Shown here piece by piece: positions 29,240 through 37,243 of a stretch of 64,000 nucleotides of DNA. Numbering within the stretch: position 1 is the stretch's first letter; each line of letters begins with the position of its first letter. The DNA comes from Variovorax paradoxus (GTDB taxonomy: Bacteria > Pseudomonadota > Gammaproteobacteria > Burkholderiales > Burkholderiaceae_C). The notes beneath the pieces are model-generated. The model had not been told where the DNA came from. It worked only from the letters and a program-made list of their open reading frames with translations, and did not search any database. Location: assembly GCF_024734665.1 (NCBI RefSeq), contig NZ_CP102931.1, positions 5,082,001 to 5,146,000 of the forward strand. The letters are read 5' to 3'. A program made the position numbers and the translations under genes.

Positions 29240-30110
29240 GGCAGCCTCCGGGCCGCGCGCGGGTTCTGCGCCCTGGTTCCTCAGCGCGCCCGCGCTGCTG
29301 CTGTTTCTCGGGCTGCTGGTGATTCCGCTCGCGCTCACCGCGGTGTTGTCATTCCATTCGTTCGACGGCACGCGCGGTGTGCTGCCGGACTTCACTGCTC
29401 GCAACTACCTCGAGGTTTTCTCGGACCCGTACTACTACGAGATCTTCCTGCGCACGGCCGGCCTGGCGCTCGCGGTCACGCTGCTGTCGGTGTTGTTCGG
29501 CGTGCCGGAAACCATCATCCTGTCGCGCATGAAGGCGCCGTGGCGGGGCATCTTCCTGATCGTCATTCTTGGGCCGCTGCTGGTCTCGGTCGTGGTCCGC
29601 ACGCTGGGCTGGGCCATCCTCATGGGCAACAACGGGCTCATCAATGCGGGGCTGAAGGCGCTCGGCCTCACGGACGAACCGGTGCGCCTGCTGTTCACGA
29701 TGACCGGGGTGGTCATCGCGCTCACGCACGTGCTGATGCCGTTCATGGTGATCTCGGTGTGGGCCTCGCTGCAGAAGCTCGATCCGCAGGTCGAGAACGC
29801 AGGGCTCTCCTTCGGCGCGGCGCCTTTCACGGTGTTTCGCCGGGTCATCCTGCCGCAGATCCTGCCAGGCATCCTGTCGGGCGGGATCATCGTGTTCGCG
29901 CTGGCGGCCTCGGCCTTCGCCACGCCGGCCATTCTTGGCGGGCGCCGGCTCAAGGTGGTGGCCACGGCCGCGTACGACGAGTTCCTGAGCACGCTGAACT
30001 GGCCGCTGGGCGCATCGATCGCGATCCTGCTCCTGGTGGCCAACGTCATCGTCATCGCCGGCTTCAACCGCTGGCTCGAGCGGCGCTACGCGCAGGTCTT
30101 CGAAGGCTGA
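29232..30110 (+). CDS. ABC importer permease, PotB-like
   Basis: A 292-residue inner-membrane subunit with six spans. Spans include SAPALLLFLGLLVIPLALTA near the N-terminus and SGGIIVFALAASAFATPAIL later. The EAA-type loop that contacts the ATPase reads VENAGLSFGAAPFTVFRRVI followed by LPQILPGIL. It pairs with the next gene to form the heterodimeric channel. Its start overlaps the ATPase gene by 8 bases, which suggests coupled translation. Confidence 0.93.
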   Translation: MAEAASGPRAGSAPWFLSAPALLLFLGLLVIPLALTAVLSFHSFDGTRGVLPDFTARNYLEVFSDPYYYEIFLRTAGLALAVTLLSVLFGVPETIILSRMKAPWRGIFLIVILGPLLVSVVVRTLGWAILMGNNGLINAGLKALGLTDEPVRLLFTMTGVVIALTHVLMPFMVISVWASLQKLDPQVENAGLSFGAAPFTVFRRVILPQILPGILSGGIIVFALAASAFATPAILGGRRLKVVATAAYDEFLSTLNWPLGASIAILLLVANVIVIAGFNRWLERRYAQVFEG

Positions 30111-30126
30111 GAAAAAGAGGCACGAC

Positions 30127-30921
30127 ATGCGCAAGAACGGACTGCTCTCCCTCGTCTACCACGCGATCTTCATCACCTTCATCCTGGCGCCGCTGGTCGT
30201 AGTGGTGCTGGTGTCGTTCACAGGCAAGGGCTACATCTCGCTGCCGACCGACGGCTTCTCGCTGCGCTGGTTCCGCGCCATCGGCGGCGCCACCGAGCTG
30301 GTCAACGCGTTCTGGATCTCGCTCTGGCTCGGCCTTGCGAGCGCGACCGTCGCCGTGGTGCTGGCAGTGCCGGCCGCGCTGGCGCTGGTGCGCTACCGCT
30401 TTCCGGGGCGCGGCGTGCTCGCGGCCTTCTTCATGTCGCCGCTGATGATTCCGCATGTGGTGCTGGGCGTGGCGTTCCTGCGCTTCTTCACCACGGTGGG
30501 CGTGTCGGGGTCGTTCGCGTGGCTCGCGTTGACGCACGTGGTGGTGGTCATGCCCTATGCGCTGCGGCTGGTGCTGGCCTCGGCCACGGGCCTCGATCGC
30601 GATGCAGAGAAGGCCGCGCTCTCGCTCGGCGCGAACCGCATGACCGCGTTCCGCCGCATCGTGCTGCCGCTGATCCTGCCGGGCGTGGTCGGCGGCTGGA
30701 TGCTCGCCTTCATCCAGAGCTTCGACGAGCTCACCATGACCGTGTTCGTCGCCACGCCGGGCACCACGACGCTGCCGGTCGCCATGTACAACCAGATCGC
30801 GCAGACCATCGACCCGCTGGTGGCGTCGGTATCGACCGTGCTCATCGCCGGCACGGTGGTGCTGATGGTGCTGCTCGACCGCCTCGTCGGCCTCGACCGC
30901 GTGCTGATCGGCAAGGGCTGA
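30127..30921 (+). CDS. ABC importer permease, PotC-like
   Basis: A 264-residue inner-membrane subunit with about six spans, starting with LVYHAIFITFILAPLVVVVL. The ATPase-contact loop is AEKAALSLGANRMTAFRRIV, then LPLILPGVVGGWMLAFIQSF, and SFDELTMTVFVATPGTTTLP is typical of PotC/OccM-type permeases. It completes the importer. A 60-base gap to the first oxidoreductase gene contains a weak TGCCC/GGGCA hairpin with a T-rich tail (30940-30971) that could partly attenuate transcription. Confidence 0.93.
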   Translation: MRKNGLLSLVYHAIFITFILAPLVVVVLVSFTGKGYISLPTDGFSLRWFRAIGGATELVNAFWISLWLGLASATVAVVLAVPAALALVRYRFPGRGVLAAFFMSPLMIPHVVLGVAFLRFFTTVGVSGSFAWLALTHVVVVMPYALRLVLASATGLDRDAEKAALSLGANRMTAFRRIVLPLILPGVVGGWMLAFIQSFDELTMTVFVATPGTTTLPVAMYNQIAQTIDPLVASVSTVLIAGTVVLMVLLDRLVGLDRVLIGKG

Positions 30922-30981
30922 GCGCGCCCTGCCCGCCTCTGCCCATCTGCTCGCATCCGGGCATTTCTTTTTCTGCATTCC

Positions 30982-32118
30982 ATGAACACAAGTGATTTGA
31001 TCGTCGTCGGCGGCGGCCTGGTCGGCACCGCGCTGGCCTACGGCGCGGCGCGCAACGGCACTCGCGTGACCGTCCTCGACGAGGGCGACGATGCCTTTCG
31101 TGCGTCGCGCGGCAATTTCGGACTCGTATGGGTCCAGGGCAAGGGCTTCGGCATGACGCCGTATGCGCGCTGGACGATGAGGTCGGCCGCGCAATGGTCG
31201 CAGCTCGCCGAGGCACTGAACGCCGACACCGGCATCGACGTGCAACTGCGCCAGCCCGGCGGCTTTCATTTCTGCTTTTCCGACGAGGAGATGCAGGCAC
31301 GCGAAGCGCGCATGCGCAGCATCAGCGACGCGCTCGACGGCAACTACTCCTTCGAAATGCTGGACCACGCATCGCTCAAGGCACGGCTGCCCGGCATCGG
31401 GCCCGCGGTCGCTGGCGCGAGCTATACGCGGATGGATGGCCACGCCAATCCGCTGAAGCTGCTGCGGGCGCTGCACGCGGCCTGCCGCCATCACGGCGTG
31501 CGCTTCGCGCAGGGCAGCCGGGCGACGCGGATCACGCCGCAGGCCGGCGGCTTCGAGATCGAGGCCGGCACGGCCACATGGCACGCGCCGCGCGTGGTGC
31601 TCGCGGCCGGCCTCGGCAACCGCGAGCTGGCGCCGCAGATCGGCCTCCATGCGCCGGTGCAGCCCAATAGAGGCCAGGTGCTGGTCGGCGAACGCGTCGC
31701 CCGCTTTCTCGACCATCCGACCACCTACGTGCGCCAGACGGACGAAGGCACGATCCAGCTCGGCGATTCGCTCGAGGACGTCGGCCTCGACGACGGCACG
31801 ACCGCCGACGTACTGAGCACCATCGCGCGTCGCGGCGTGCGCAGCTTTCCGGTGCTGGAGAGCCTGCGGCTGGTGCGCGCATGGGGCGCGCTGCGGGTGA
31901 TGACGCCCGACGGCTTTCCGATCTACCAGGCATCGACGCAATGTCCCGGCGCTTTCGTCGTGACCTGCCACAGCGGCGTGACGCTGGCCGCCAACCATGC
32001 GTTCTCCATCGCGCCGTGGATCGCCGGCAGTGCCGGGGACGGCGCACCGGCCGGCATCGAATCTTTCAGCGGTGACCGCTTCCTCAACGGCAACGAGACC
32101 TTCCAACATGCCCACTAA
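30982..32118 (+). CDS. FAD-dependent oxidoreductase, DAO family (candidate catalytic subunit 1)
   Basis: A 378-residue flavoenzyme of the D-amino acid oxidase fold, resembling the beta subunits of opine oxidases and D-hydroxyproline dehydrogenases. The FAD site is DLIVVGGGLVGTALAYGAA, followed by RVTVLDEGDDAFRASRGNFG. The substrate-side C-terminal part has SLRLVRAWGALRVMTPDGFP and VTCHSGVTLAANHAFSIAPW. It overlaps the small iron-sulfur gene by 11 bases. Together with the next two genes it should form a heteromeric dehydrogenase that oxidises an N-substituted or D-amino acid and passes electrons through FAD, FMN and Fe-S. A second enzyme of the same family is encoded two genes later. Confidence 0.88.
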   Translation: MNTSDLIVVGGGLVGTALAYGAARNGTRVTVLDEGDDAFRASRGNFGLVWVQGKGFGMTPYARWTMRSAAQWSQLAEALNADTGIDVQLRQPGGFHFCFSDEEMQAREARMRSISDALDGNYSFEMLDHASLKARLPGIGPAVAGASYTRMDGHANPLKLLRALHAACRHHGVRFAQGSRATRITPQAGGFEIEAGTATWHAPRVVLAAGLGNRELAPQIGLHAPVQPNRGQVLVGERVARFLDHPTTYVRQTDEGTIQLGDSLEDVGLDDGTTADVLSTIARRGVRSFPVLESLRLVRAWGALRVMTPDGFPIYQASTQCPGAFVVTCHSGVTLAANHAFSIAPWIAGSAGDGAPAGIESFSGDRFLNGNETFQHAH

Positions 32119-32473
32119 CGTCCGCTTTCGCTCCCTGGTTCCGGCCGATGCTTCGCCGCGCGGCGAGCCGATGGTCAACCTGTTTTTCGATGGCCGTGGC
32201 CTGCAGGCTCCGGCCGGTTGCAGCGTGGCCGCGGCCCTGCTCGCCAACGGTGTCTCTACCTTCCGCACCACGCCCGTGAGCGGGGCGCCGCGCGCGCCCT
32301 ACTGCATGATGGGCGCGTGCTTCGATTGCCTGGTCGAAATCGACGGCCAGCCCAACCGGCAGAGCTGCCTCGTCGCGGTGGCCGAAGGCATGCAGGTGAA
32401 GACGCAGGCTGGCCTGCGTTCCTTCAATGGCGCCGATGCCGTGATTGCCGAAGAGGCCGCGCATGTCGAATGA
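32108..32473 (+). CDS. Small 2Fe-2S ferredoxin-type subunit of dehydrogenase
   Basis: A 121-residue protein with a single plant-type [2Fe-2S] domain of the Fer2_4 kind. The cluster cysteines are Cys66, Cys71, Cys74 and Cys86 (APYCMMGACFDCLVEIDG, then RQSCLVAV), spaced C-x4-C-x2-C-x11-C. Such proteins are the small (gamma or HcnA-like) subunit of opine oxidase and D-hydroxyproline dehydrogenase complexes. The gene overlaps the flavoprotein gene before it by 11 bases and the one after it by 11 bases. Confidence 0.92.
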   Translation: MPTNVRFRSLVPADASPRGEPMVNLFFDGRGLQAPAGCSVAAALLANGVSTFRTTPVSGAPRAPYCMMGACFDCLVEIDGQPNRQSCLVAVAEGMQVKTQAGLRSFNGADAVIAEEAAHVE

Positions 32474-33842
32474 GCGTTGCGACATCGCCATCATTGGCGC
32501 CGGACCGGCCGGCATGTCGGCCGCCATCGTTGCCGCGCGGCTCGGCGCCAGCGTCGTCGTGCTCGACGAGCAGCGCGGTGCGGGCGGGCAGATCTATCGC
32601 GCCATCACCGACGCGCCAGCGCGCCGGGTCGACCTGCTCGGGCCGGACTACGCCGCCGGCCGCTCGCTCGCCGATGCCTTCGCTGCAAGCGGCGCCCGGC
32701 ACCTGACCAACGCCGCCGTCTGGCAGGTCACGCCCGAAGGCGCTGTGCATTACCTGCGCGACGGCGCGACCTCAACGCTGCAGGCCGGACGCGTCGTGCT
32801 CTGCTCGGGCGCCATGGAGCGTCCGTTCCCGATCCCGGGCTGGACGCTGCCGGGCGTGCTCACCGCTGGCGCTGCGCAAATCCTGCTGAAGAGCGCCGAC
32901 GTGGTGCCGGCCGAGCCCGTCGTGCTCGCGGGCTGCGGACCGCTGCTCTACCTGCTCGGCTGGCAGTACGTGCGCGCGGGCGTGCCCATTCGCGCGCTGG
33001 TCGACACGACGTCGATGGAAGACTACCGCCGCGCGCTCTCGCACCTCGGCGGCGCGCTGGCCGGCTGGCGCTACCTGAAGAAAGGGCTGTCGCTCATGCG
33101 TGTGCTGAAGCGCGCCGGTGTGCCCTTCCACGCCGGTGCCGAGAACCTCGCAGCGGAAGGCGATGACGGCGTGGAGGCGCTGCGCTTCACGGCCGGCGGC
33201 AAGGCGCATCGCATCGAAACCTCGACCCTTCTGTTGCACCACGGCGTGGTGCCGAACACGCAATTCACCTGGTCGCTGCGGGCCAGGCACACGTGGGACA
33301 ACGCGCAACTGTGCTGGCGGCCCGAGGCGGACGCCTGGGGTGCGCTCGACGTGCCCGGCATCCACGTCGCCGGCGATGGCCTCGGCATCGGTGGTGCGCT
33401 GGCGGCGGCGCAGCAGGGCGAGCTTGCGGCGCTCGGCGCGATGCACGGGCTCGGCCGGATCACGACCGCCGAGCGCGACAAGCTTGCCGAGCCGCTTCGC
33501 GCGGCGCTGCGCGAGCACCTGCGCATCCGCCCCTTCCTCGATGCGCTGTACCGGCCCAAGAAGGCCAACCGCATTCCGGCAGACGACGTGATCGTGTGCC
33601 GCTGCGAGGAAGTCGCTGCCGGCGCCATCCGGCATTTCGTGGCGCTCGGCTGCGATGGGCCCAATCAGGCGAAGGCCTTCGGGCGTTGCGGCATGGGCCC
33701 GTGCCAGGGGCGCCAGTGCGGCCTGACCGTGACCGAGCTGATCGCGGACGCGCGCGGCGTGACGCCGGCCGAAGTGGGCTACTACCGCATCCGGCCGCCG
33801 ATCAAGCCGATCTCGCTGGGCGAACTCGCGGGCGCGGAATGA
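32463..33842 (+). CDS. NAD/FAD-dependent oxidoreductase subunit with BFD-like [2Fe-2S] domain (OoxA-like)
   Basis: A 459-residue subunit of the same complex. I chose ATG 32463 because the dinucleotide-binding motif CDIAIIGAGPAGMSAAIVAA follows at once; an earlier ATG (32445) adds six residues. A second nucleotide-binding region lies near ADVVPAEPVVLAGCGPLLYL. The C-terminal BFD-like domain carries four cysteines with the classical spacing: Cys379 and Cys381 in VIVCRCEEV, then Cys414 and Cys419 in CGMGPCQGRQCG. OoxA/HcnB-type proteins have this same build. Its stop overlaps the next start as ATGA. Confidence 0.92.
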   Translation: MSNERCDIAIIGAGPAGMSAAIVAARLGASVVVLDEQRGAGGQIYRAITDAPARRVDLLGPDYAAGRSLADAFAASGARHLTNAAVWQVTPEGAVHYLRDGATSTLQAGRVVLCSGAMERPFPIPGWTLPGVLTAGAAQILLKSADVVPAEPVVLAGCGPLLYLLGWQYVRAGVPIRALVDTTSMEDYRRALSHLGGALAGWRYLKKGLSLMRVLKRAGVPFHAGAENLAAEGDDGVEALRFTAGGKAHRIETSTLLLHHGVVPNTQFTWSLRARHTWDNAQLCWRPEADAWGALDVPGIHVAGDGLGIGGALAAAQQGELAALGAMHGLGRITTAERDKLAEPLRAALREHLRIRPFLDALYRPKKANRIPADDVIVCRCEEVAAGAIRHFVALGCDGPNQAKAFGRCGMGPCQGRQCGLTVTELIADARGVTPAEVGYYRIRPPIKPISLGELAGAE

Positions 33843-34996
33843 AGCGATCGGCGGATGTGATCGTCGTTGGCGGCGGCCTGCACGGCCTGTCGAGCGCGCT
33901 GCATCTTGCGCGGCGCGGGCTGGCGGTCATCGTGCTCGAGGCCGAGTTCTGTGGCCGCCATGCTTCCGGCGTGAACGCGGGCGGCGTGCGAACCCTCGGG
34001 CGCCACGTCGCCGAGATTCCGCTCGCGCTGGCGTCGCGAACAATGTGGCACCGGCTGGCCGAACTCGTCGGCGATGACGCGGGTTTTGCGCCCAGCGGCC
34101 AGCTGAAGGTTGCCGAGACCGATGAGGAACTGCAGACGCTGCGCGACACCGTTGCGCGTCTGCATTCGCTTGGCTTCGGCCATGAAGAACTCGTCGACGC
34201 CAAACAGGTGCGCGAACTCGTGCCCGCCATTGCGCCGCACGTCGTCGGCGGCATCTGGGTGCGCGATGACGGCCATGCCTTGCCGTACCGCGCCGTCACC
34301 GCATTCCGGCTGGCATCCCAGCGCGCCGGCGCAGAAGTGCACGAGGAGACGCGCGTCGAACGCATCGACCATCGCGCCGGCCGCTGGCACGTGGCAACCA
34401 CGCGTGGCAGCTTCGACGCCACCCATCTGGTCAACGCCGCCGGTGCCTGGGCCGGCACGCTGGCCGCGCAGGCCGGTGACCCGGTGCCGGTCGAAGGGGG
34501 CGGGCTGATGCTCATGATCACGCACCGTGCACCGCCCTTCGTCACGCCGGTGCTCGGCGCGACCGGCCGGCCGCTGTCCTTCAAGCAGTTCGCGAACGGC
34601 ACGGTGCTGATCGGCGGTGGGCTGCGCTGCACCGCGGACCTCGACGCGCGGCATGGCATCGTCGACATGCCGAAGCTCGCCCGCAGCGCGCGCACGGTGA
34701 CCGACTTGTTCCCGCACCTGAAGCCGCTGGGCGTCAACCGCGCCTGGGCCGGCGTCGAGGCCTTCATGCCCGACGGTATTCCCGTGATCGGCCCGAGCCG
34801 CGCGGCGCCGAACCTCGTGCATGCATTCGGCTTTTCTGCGCACGGCTTCGAGCTCGGGCCGATCGGCGGGCAGCTCGTTGCCGAGCTCGTGACCGAAGGC
34901 GGCAGCACGCTGCCCATCGAAGCCTTTGCCGTCGACCGCTTCGCGCGTCGAGCGGCCGCAACTTTTCAACCACTCCAGCAAGGACAACCATCATGA
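33839..34996 (+). CDS. FAD-dependent oxidoreductase, DAO family (candidate catalytic subunit 2, OoxB-like)
   Basis: A 385-residue flavoenzyme of the D-amino acid oxidase fold. The FAD motif is ADVIVVGGGLHGLSSALHLA, then GRHASGVNAGGVRTLGRHVA, which resembles sarcosine oxidase and OoxB beta subunits. The C-terminal substrate region has AWAGVEAFMPDGIPVIGPS and FGFSAHGFELGPIGGQLVAE. It is coupled by ATGA overlaps to the OoxA-like gene and to the RidA gene. With the flavoprotein at 30982 it gives the operon two candidate catalytic subunits for one set of electron-transfer subunits. Confidence 0.9.
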   Translation: MKRSADVIVVGGGLHGLSSALHLARRGLAVIVLEAEFCGRHASGVNAGGVRTLGRHVAEIPLALASRTMWHRLAELVGDDAGFAPSGQLKVAETDEELQTLRDTVARLHSLGFGHEELVDAKQVRELVPAIAPHVVGGIWVRDDGHALPYRAVTAFRLASQRAGAEVHEETRVERIDHRAGRWHVATTRGSFDATHLVNAAGAWAGTLAAQAGDPVPVEGGGLMLMITHRAPPFVTPVLGATGRPLSFKQFANGTVLIGGGLRCTADLDARHGIVDMPKLARSARTVTDLFPHLKPLGVNRAWAGVEAFMPDGIPVIGPSRAAPNLVHAFGFSAHGFELGPIGGQLVAELVTEGGSTLPIEAFAVDRFARRAAATFQPLQQGQPS

Positions 34997-35346
34997 GCGA
35001 CATCCAGCGCTACGACTCCAACGCACGCCTTTCCCGCATCGTCGTGCACAACTCGGTGGTCTACGTCGCAGGCGTCACCGCGAACGACCGCAGCGGTGAT
35101 GCCCAGGCGCAGGCCGCGGACATCCTCGCCAAGATCGACGGCTACCTTGCGAGCGTCGGCACGAACAAGTCGCGCCTGTTGTCGGTGCAGATCTGGCTGC
35201 AGGACATCGACCGAGATTTCGCCGGCCTGAACGCCGCCTGGGCAGAGTGGATTCCCGCCGATGCCATGCCCACACGGGCCACCTGCGAGGCCAGGCTGGC
35301 AGCGCCCGACCTGCGCGTCGAGATCATCGTGACGGCGGCGCTGTAG
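34993..35346 (+). CDS. RidA/YjgF family enamine/imine deaminase
   Basis: A 117-residue RidA-family protein. It contains VVYVAGVTANDRSGDAQAQA, SRLLSVQIWLQDIDRDFAGL and the C-terminal block MPTRATCEARLAAPDLRVEI, in which the Arg and Glu that bind the imine are conserved (the family's R-x-C-V-E-A-x-L appears as TRATCEARLAAP). RidA hydrolyses reactive enamine/imine products. That fits a dehydrogenase that oxidises an amine or imino acid, as encoded just upstream. It is coupled to the previous gene by ATGA. It closes the nine-gene operon and converges with the MarR gene. Confidence 0.93.
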   Translation: MSDIQRYDSNARLSRIVVHNSVVYVAGVTANDRSGDAQAQAADILAKIDGYLASVGTNKSRLLSVQIWLQDIDRDFAGLNAAWAEWIPADAMPTRATCEARLAAPDLRVEIIVTAAL

Positions 35347-35355
35347 GGCGTCGCG

Positions 35356-35790
35356 TCAGGGCGCTTCGCACTCGTCGATGAAGTTCTCGAGCAGCTTCTT
35401 GAGCTGGCTGGTCTTGCGCGGGCCCAGCGCTTCTTCGATGACATCGTGGTGCGCGTCCACGCTTTTCTTCAGGCGCGAGACCGTTTCCAGGCCCAGGTCG
35501 CTGATGTAGACCAGCACCCTGCGGCTGTCGGTGGCGTCGGCTGCGCGCTGCACCAGCCCGCGGCTCACCAGCTTGTCGATGTTCTTGGTCAGCGCCGGGT
35601 GGTTCAGCAGGACGGTTTCCGCCAGGTCGCCCATGGAACGCCCCTGCTCGTCGGCCAGCACCTGCAGGATGCGCCAGTGCTCTTCCGTCACCTCTTCCGC
35701 GGCGATGGATTGGGCCAGGCCGATGCGCATGCGCCGGTTGGCGGAGGCCAGCAGGTAGGCCAGGTACTGGGAAATGTCTTGCTCGGGCAT
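35356..35790 (-). CDS. MarR family transcriptional regulator
   Basis: A 144-residue winged-helix protein. The recognition part is EEHWRILQVLADEQGRSMGD and LAETVLLNHPALTKNIDKLV. The wing is RAADATDSRRVLVYISDLG, with the DxRR motif of MarR proteins. It is divergent from the AmiC-like gene and next to the amide operon. A 23-nt block shared by the promoters of that gene and the amidase is the best candidate for its target. The ligand is unknown and is probably an amide or acid of the pathway. Confidence 0.92.
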   Translation of the reverse strand: MPEQDISQYLAYLLASANRRMRIGLAQSIAAEEVTEEHWRILQVLADEQGRSMGDLAETVLLNHPALTKNIDKLVSRGLVQRAADATDSRRVLVYISDLGLETVSRLKKSVDAHHDVIEEALGPRKTSQLKKLLENFIDECEAP

Positions 35791-35846
35791 GGGCGGCGGG
35801 GCGGTCTGCGTCGGAATCGGATGCGGGCGAGTCTACGCAGAATCGT

Positions 35847-35875
35847 TTGCCTTGGAAAGTATTGGCGCGATTTTT
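35847..35875 (+). promoter_or_regulatory. Predicted promoter with shared operator block (AmiC-like gene)
   Basis: TTGCCT (35847-35852), a 17-base spacer and ATTTTT (35870-35875) form a weak sigma-70-like promoter. The first 23 bases share 18 identities with positions 37091-37113 in front of the amidase gene, in the form TTGnCTTGGAAAnTATyGGC. The CTTGGAAA core is probably an operator half-site. Base agreement is seen directly; regulation by the MarR protein is inference. Confidence 0.5.
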
Positions 35876-35933
35876 GCAGCATGCTCAGCCCCCAGTCGCC
35901 GTCCTTCCATCCTCCGCACCGGTCACCCGTCCC

Positions 35934-37043
35934 ATGCCCGCCCTCTCATCGAACAGGATTGCGGCCCGCGCGCAACGGCCGCGGCCCCTGCTTGCGCGCC
36001 AGGAACTCAACATCGCGCTGTGCGTGCCGCTGGGCGGCACGGCCGGCATATGGGCTCCCTCTTCCCTGGCCTGCGCCAAACTGGCGCAGGCCGAGCTCAA
36101 CCGCGACGCGGGCATCGGGGGCCGCTCATGCCGGCTGCTGACCGTCAATGCCGCGGGCGATTCGGCCGACATCGAAGCCACGCTGACCGAACTGGTGCAC
36201 GCCGGCGACATCGACGCCATCATCGGCATGCACACCAGCGCCGTGCGCCATCGCATCCTGCGCGCCGTGGGGGGACAGATCCCGATCGTCTATACGCCGC
36301 TGTACGAAGGCGGGGAATCCACGCCAGGCGTCTTCGCGATCGGCGAGACCGCCGCACGCCAGCTGCAGCCGGCGATCGGCTGGCTGGGCCGCCACAAGCA
36401 CCCGCGGCGCTGGTTCGCGGTTGGCAACGACTACATCTGGCCGCACGTCTCGCACCGGATGGCGCGCAGCTACATCGCGCAAGCCGGCGGCGAGCTGGTC
36501 GGCGAGATGTACGTTCCCTTCGGAACCACGGATTTCTCGCAGGTGCTCGACGCGCTCCACAAGGGCAGCGTCGACGCCGTCCTGCTCTCGCTCATCGGAC
36601 AGGATGCCATCGAGTTCAACCGGGCCTTCGGCCGCACTAGCCTGTCGCGCGCCATGCTGCGGCTGTCCTGCGCCATCGGGGAGAACGAACTCCTGGGCAT
36701 CGGCGCCGACAACGCGGAAGACCTCTACATGGCCTGCGGCTACTTCGCCACGCTCGACACGGAGGCCAACCTGGCCTTCAAGGAGCGCTACCACGCACAT
36801 TTCGGCGAGCGCGCGCCGACCCTCAACACCTTCGGCCAGTCGACCTACGAGGGCATGCATTTCCTGGGCGCGCTGTTCGCCGGAAGCAGACAGCCCATGG
36901 CCTGCCTGGAACACCTGGGCGGCACGCCGATTCACTACCGCAGTGCGCGGGAAGCCAGCTACCAGGGCGGCGGAGTGAACCGCACGCCGATCTATCTGGC
37001 CCGGGCCGAAGGCAATGCGTTTCGCGTCATCACGCGACTTTGA
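35934..37043 (+). CDS. AmiC-like cytoplasmic ligand-binding protein (branched-chain amino acid SBP family)
   Basis: A 369-residue protein of the periplasmic-binding-protein type I group that includes AmiC, FmdD and UrtA, but with no signal peptide. It starts MPALSSNRIAARAQRPRP, and the core begins at LNIALCVPLGGTAGIWAPS. Typical parts are DIDAIIGMHTSAVRHRILRA, IPIVYTPLYEGGESTPGVFA and YVPFGTTDFSQVLDALHKGS. AmiC of Pseudomonas senses amides in the cytoplasm and holds back the antiterminator AmiR; no AmiR/ANTAR gene is nearby here. It is divergent from the MarR gene and shares a promoter block with the amidase operon. The start is ATG 35934; an upstream TTG (35847) lies inside the promoter. Confidence 0.82.
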   Translation: MPALSSNRIAARAQRPRPLLARQELNIALCVPLGGTAGIWAPSSLACAKLAQAELNRDAGIGGRSCRLLTVNAAGDSADIEATLTELVHAGDIDAIIGMHTSAVRHRILRAVGGQIPIVYTPLYEGGESTPGVFAIGETAARQLQPAIGWLGRHKHPRRWFAVGNDYIWPHVSHRMARSYIAQAGGELVGEMYVPFGTTDFSQVLDALHKGSVDAVLLSLIGQDAIEFNRAFGRTSLSRAMLRLSCAIGENELLGIGADNAEDLYMACGYFATLDTEANLAFKERYHAHFGERAPTLNTFGQSTYEGMHFLGALFAGSRQPMACLEHLGGTPIHYRSAREASYQGGGVNRTPIYLARAEGNAFRVITRL

Positions 37044-37066
37044 GCGAGTGGAAAACGGGTGTATTT

Positions 37067-37119
37067 TATTTTCCAAGGAAAACAAAATCCTTGACTTGGA
37101 AAATATCGGCACACAAAAT
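37067..37119 (+). promoter_or_regulatory. Candidate operator (11-bp inverted repeat) and sigma-70 promoter of the amidase/importer operon
   Basis: Perfect arms TATTTTCCAAG (37067-37077) and CTTGGAAAATA (37095-37105) are separated by 17 bases, 28 bases centre to centre. The right arm overlaps a promoter-like TTGACT (37091-37096), a 17-base spacer and CAAAAT (37114-37119). The left arm itself is part of TTTTCC-AA-GGAAAA. A protein bound here would cover the -35 element, which suits repression. The leader to the amidase ATG is about 120 bases. Confidence 0.6.
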
Positions 37120-37243
37120 CGGGCTGTGACGAGCCTGTAGGCGCCCGCTGTTTCGCACGGTGCGGCAAGGCCGACGCAACGCCGATCCGGCGGCCTCTTC
37201 GGGGCTGCCGGCGCCCATTCAACGAAGAACGCGGAGTCCGCTC

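Noticed and set aside
30940..30971. Hairpin TGCCC/GGGCA with T-rich tail between the PotC-like gene and the oxidoreductase gene
   Set aside because: Only five base pairs and a long loop, so too weak to call a terminator. The genes on both sides belong together.
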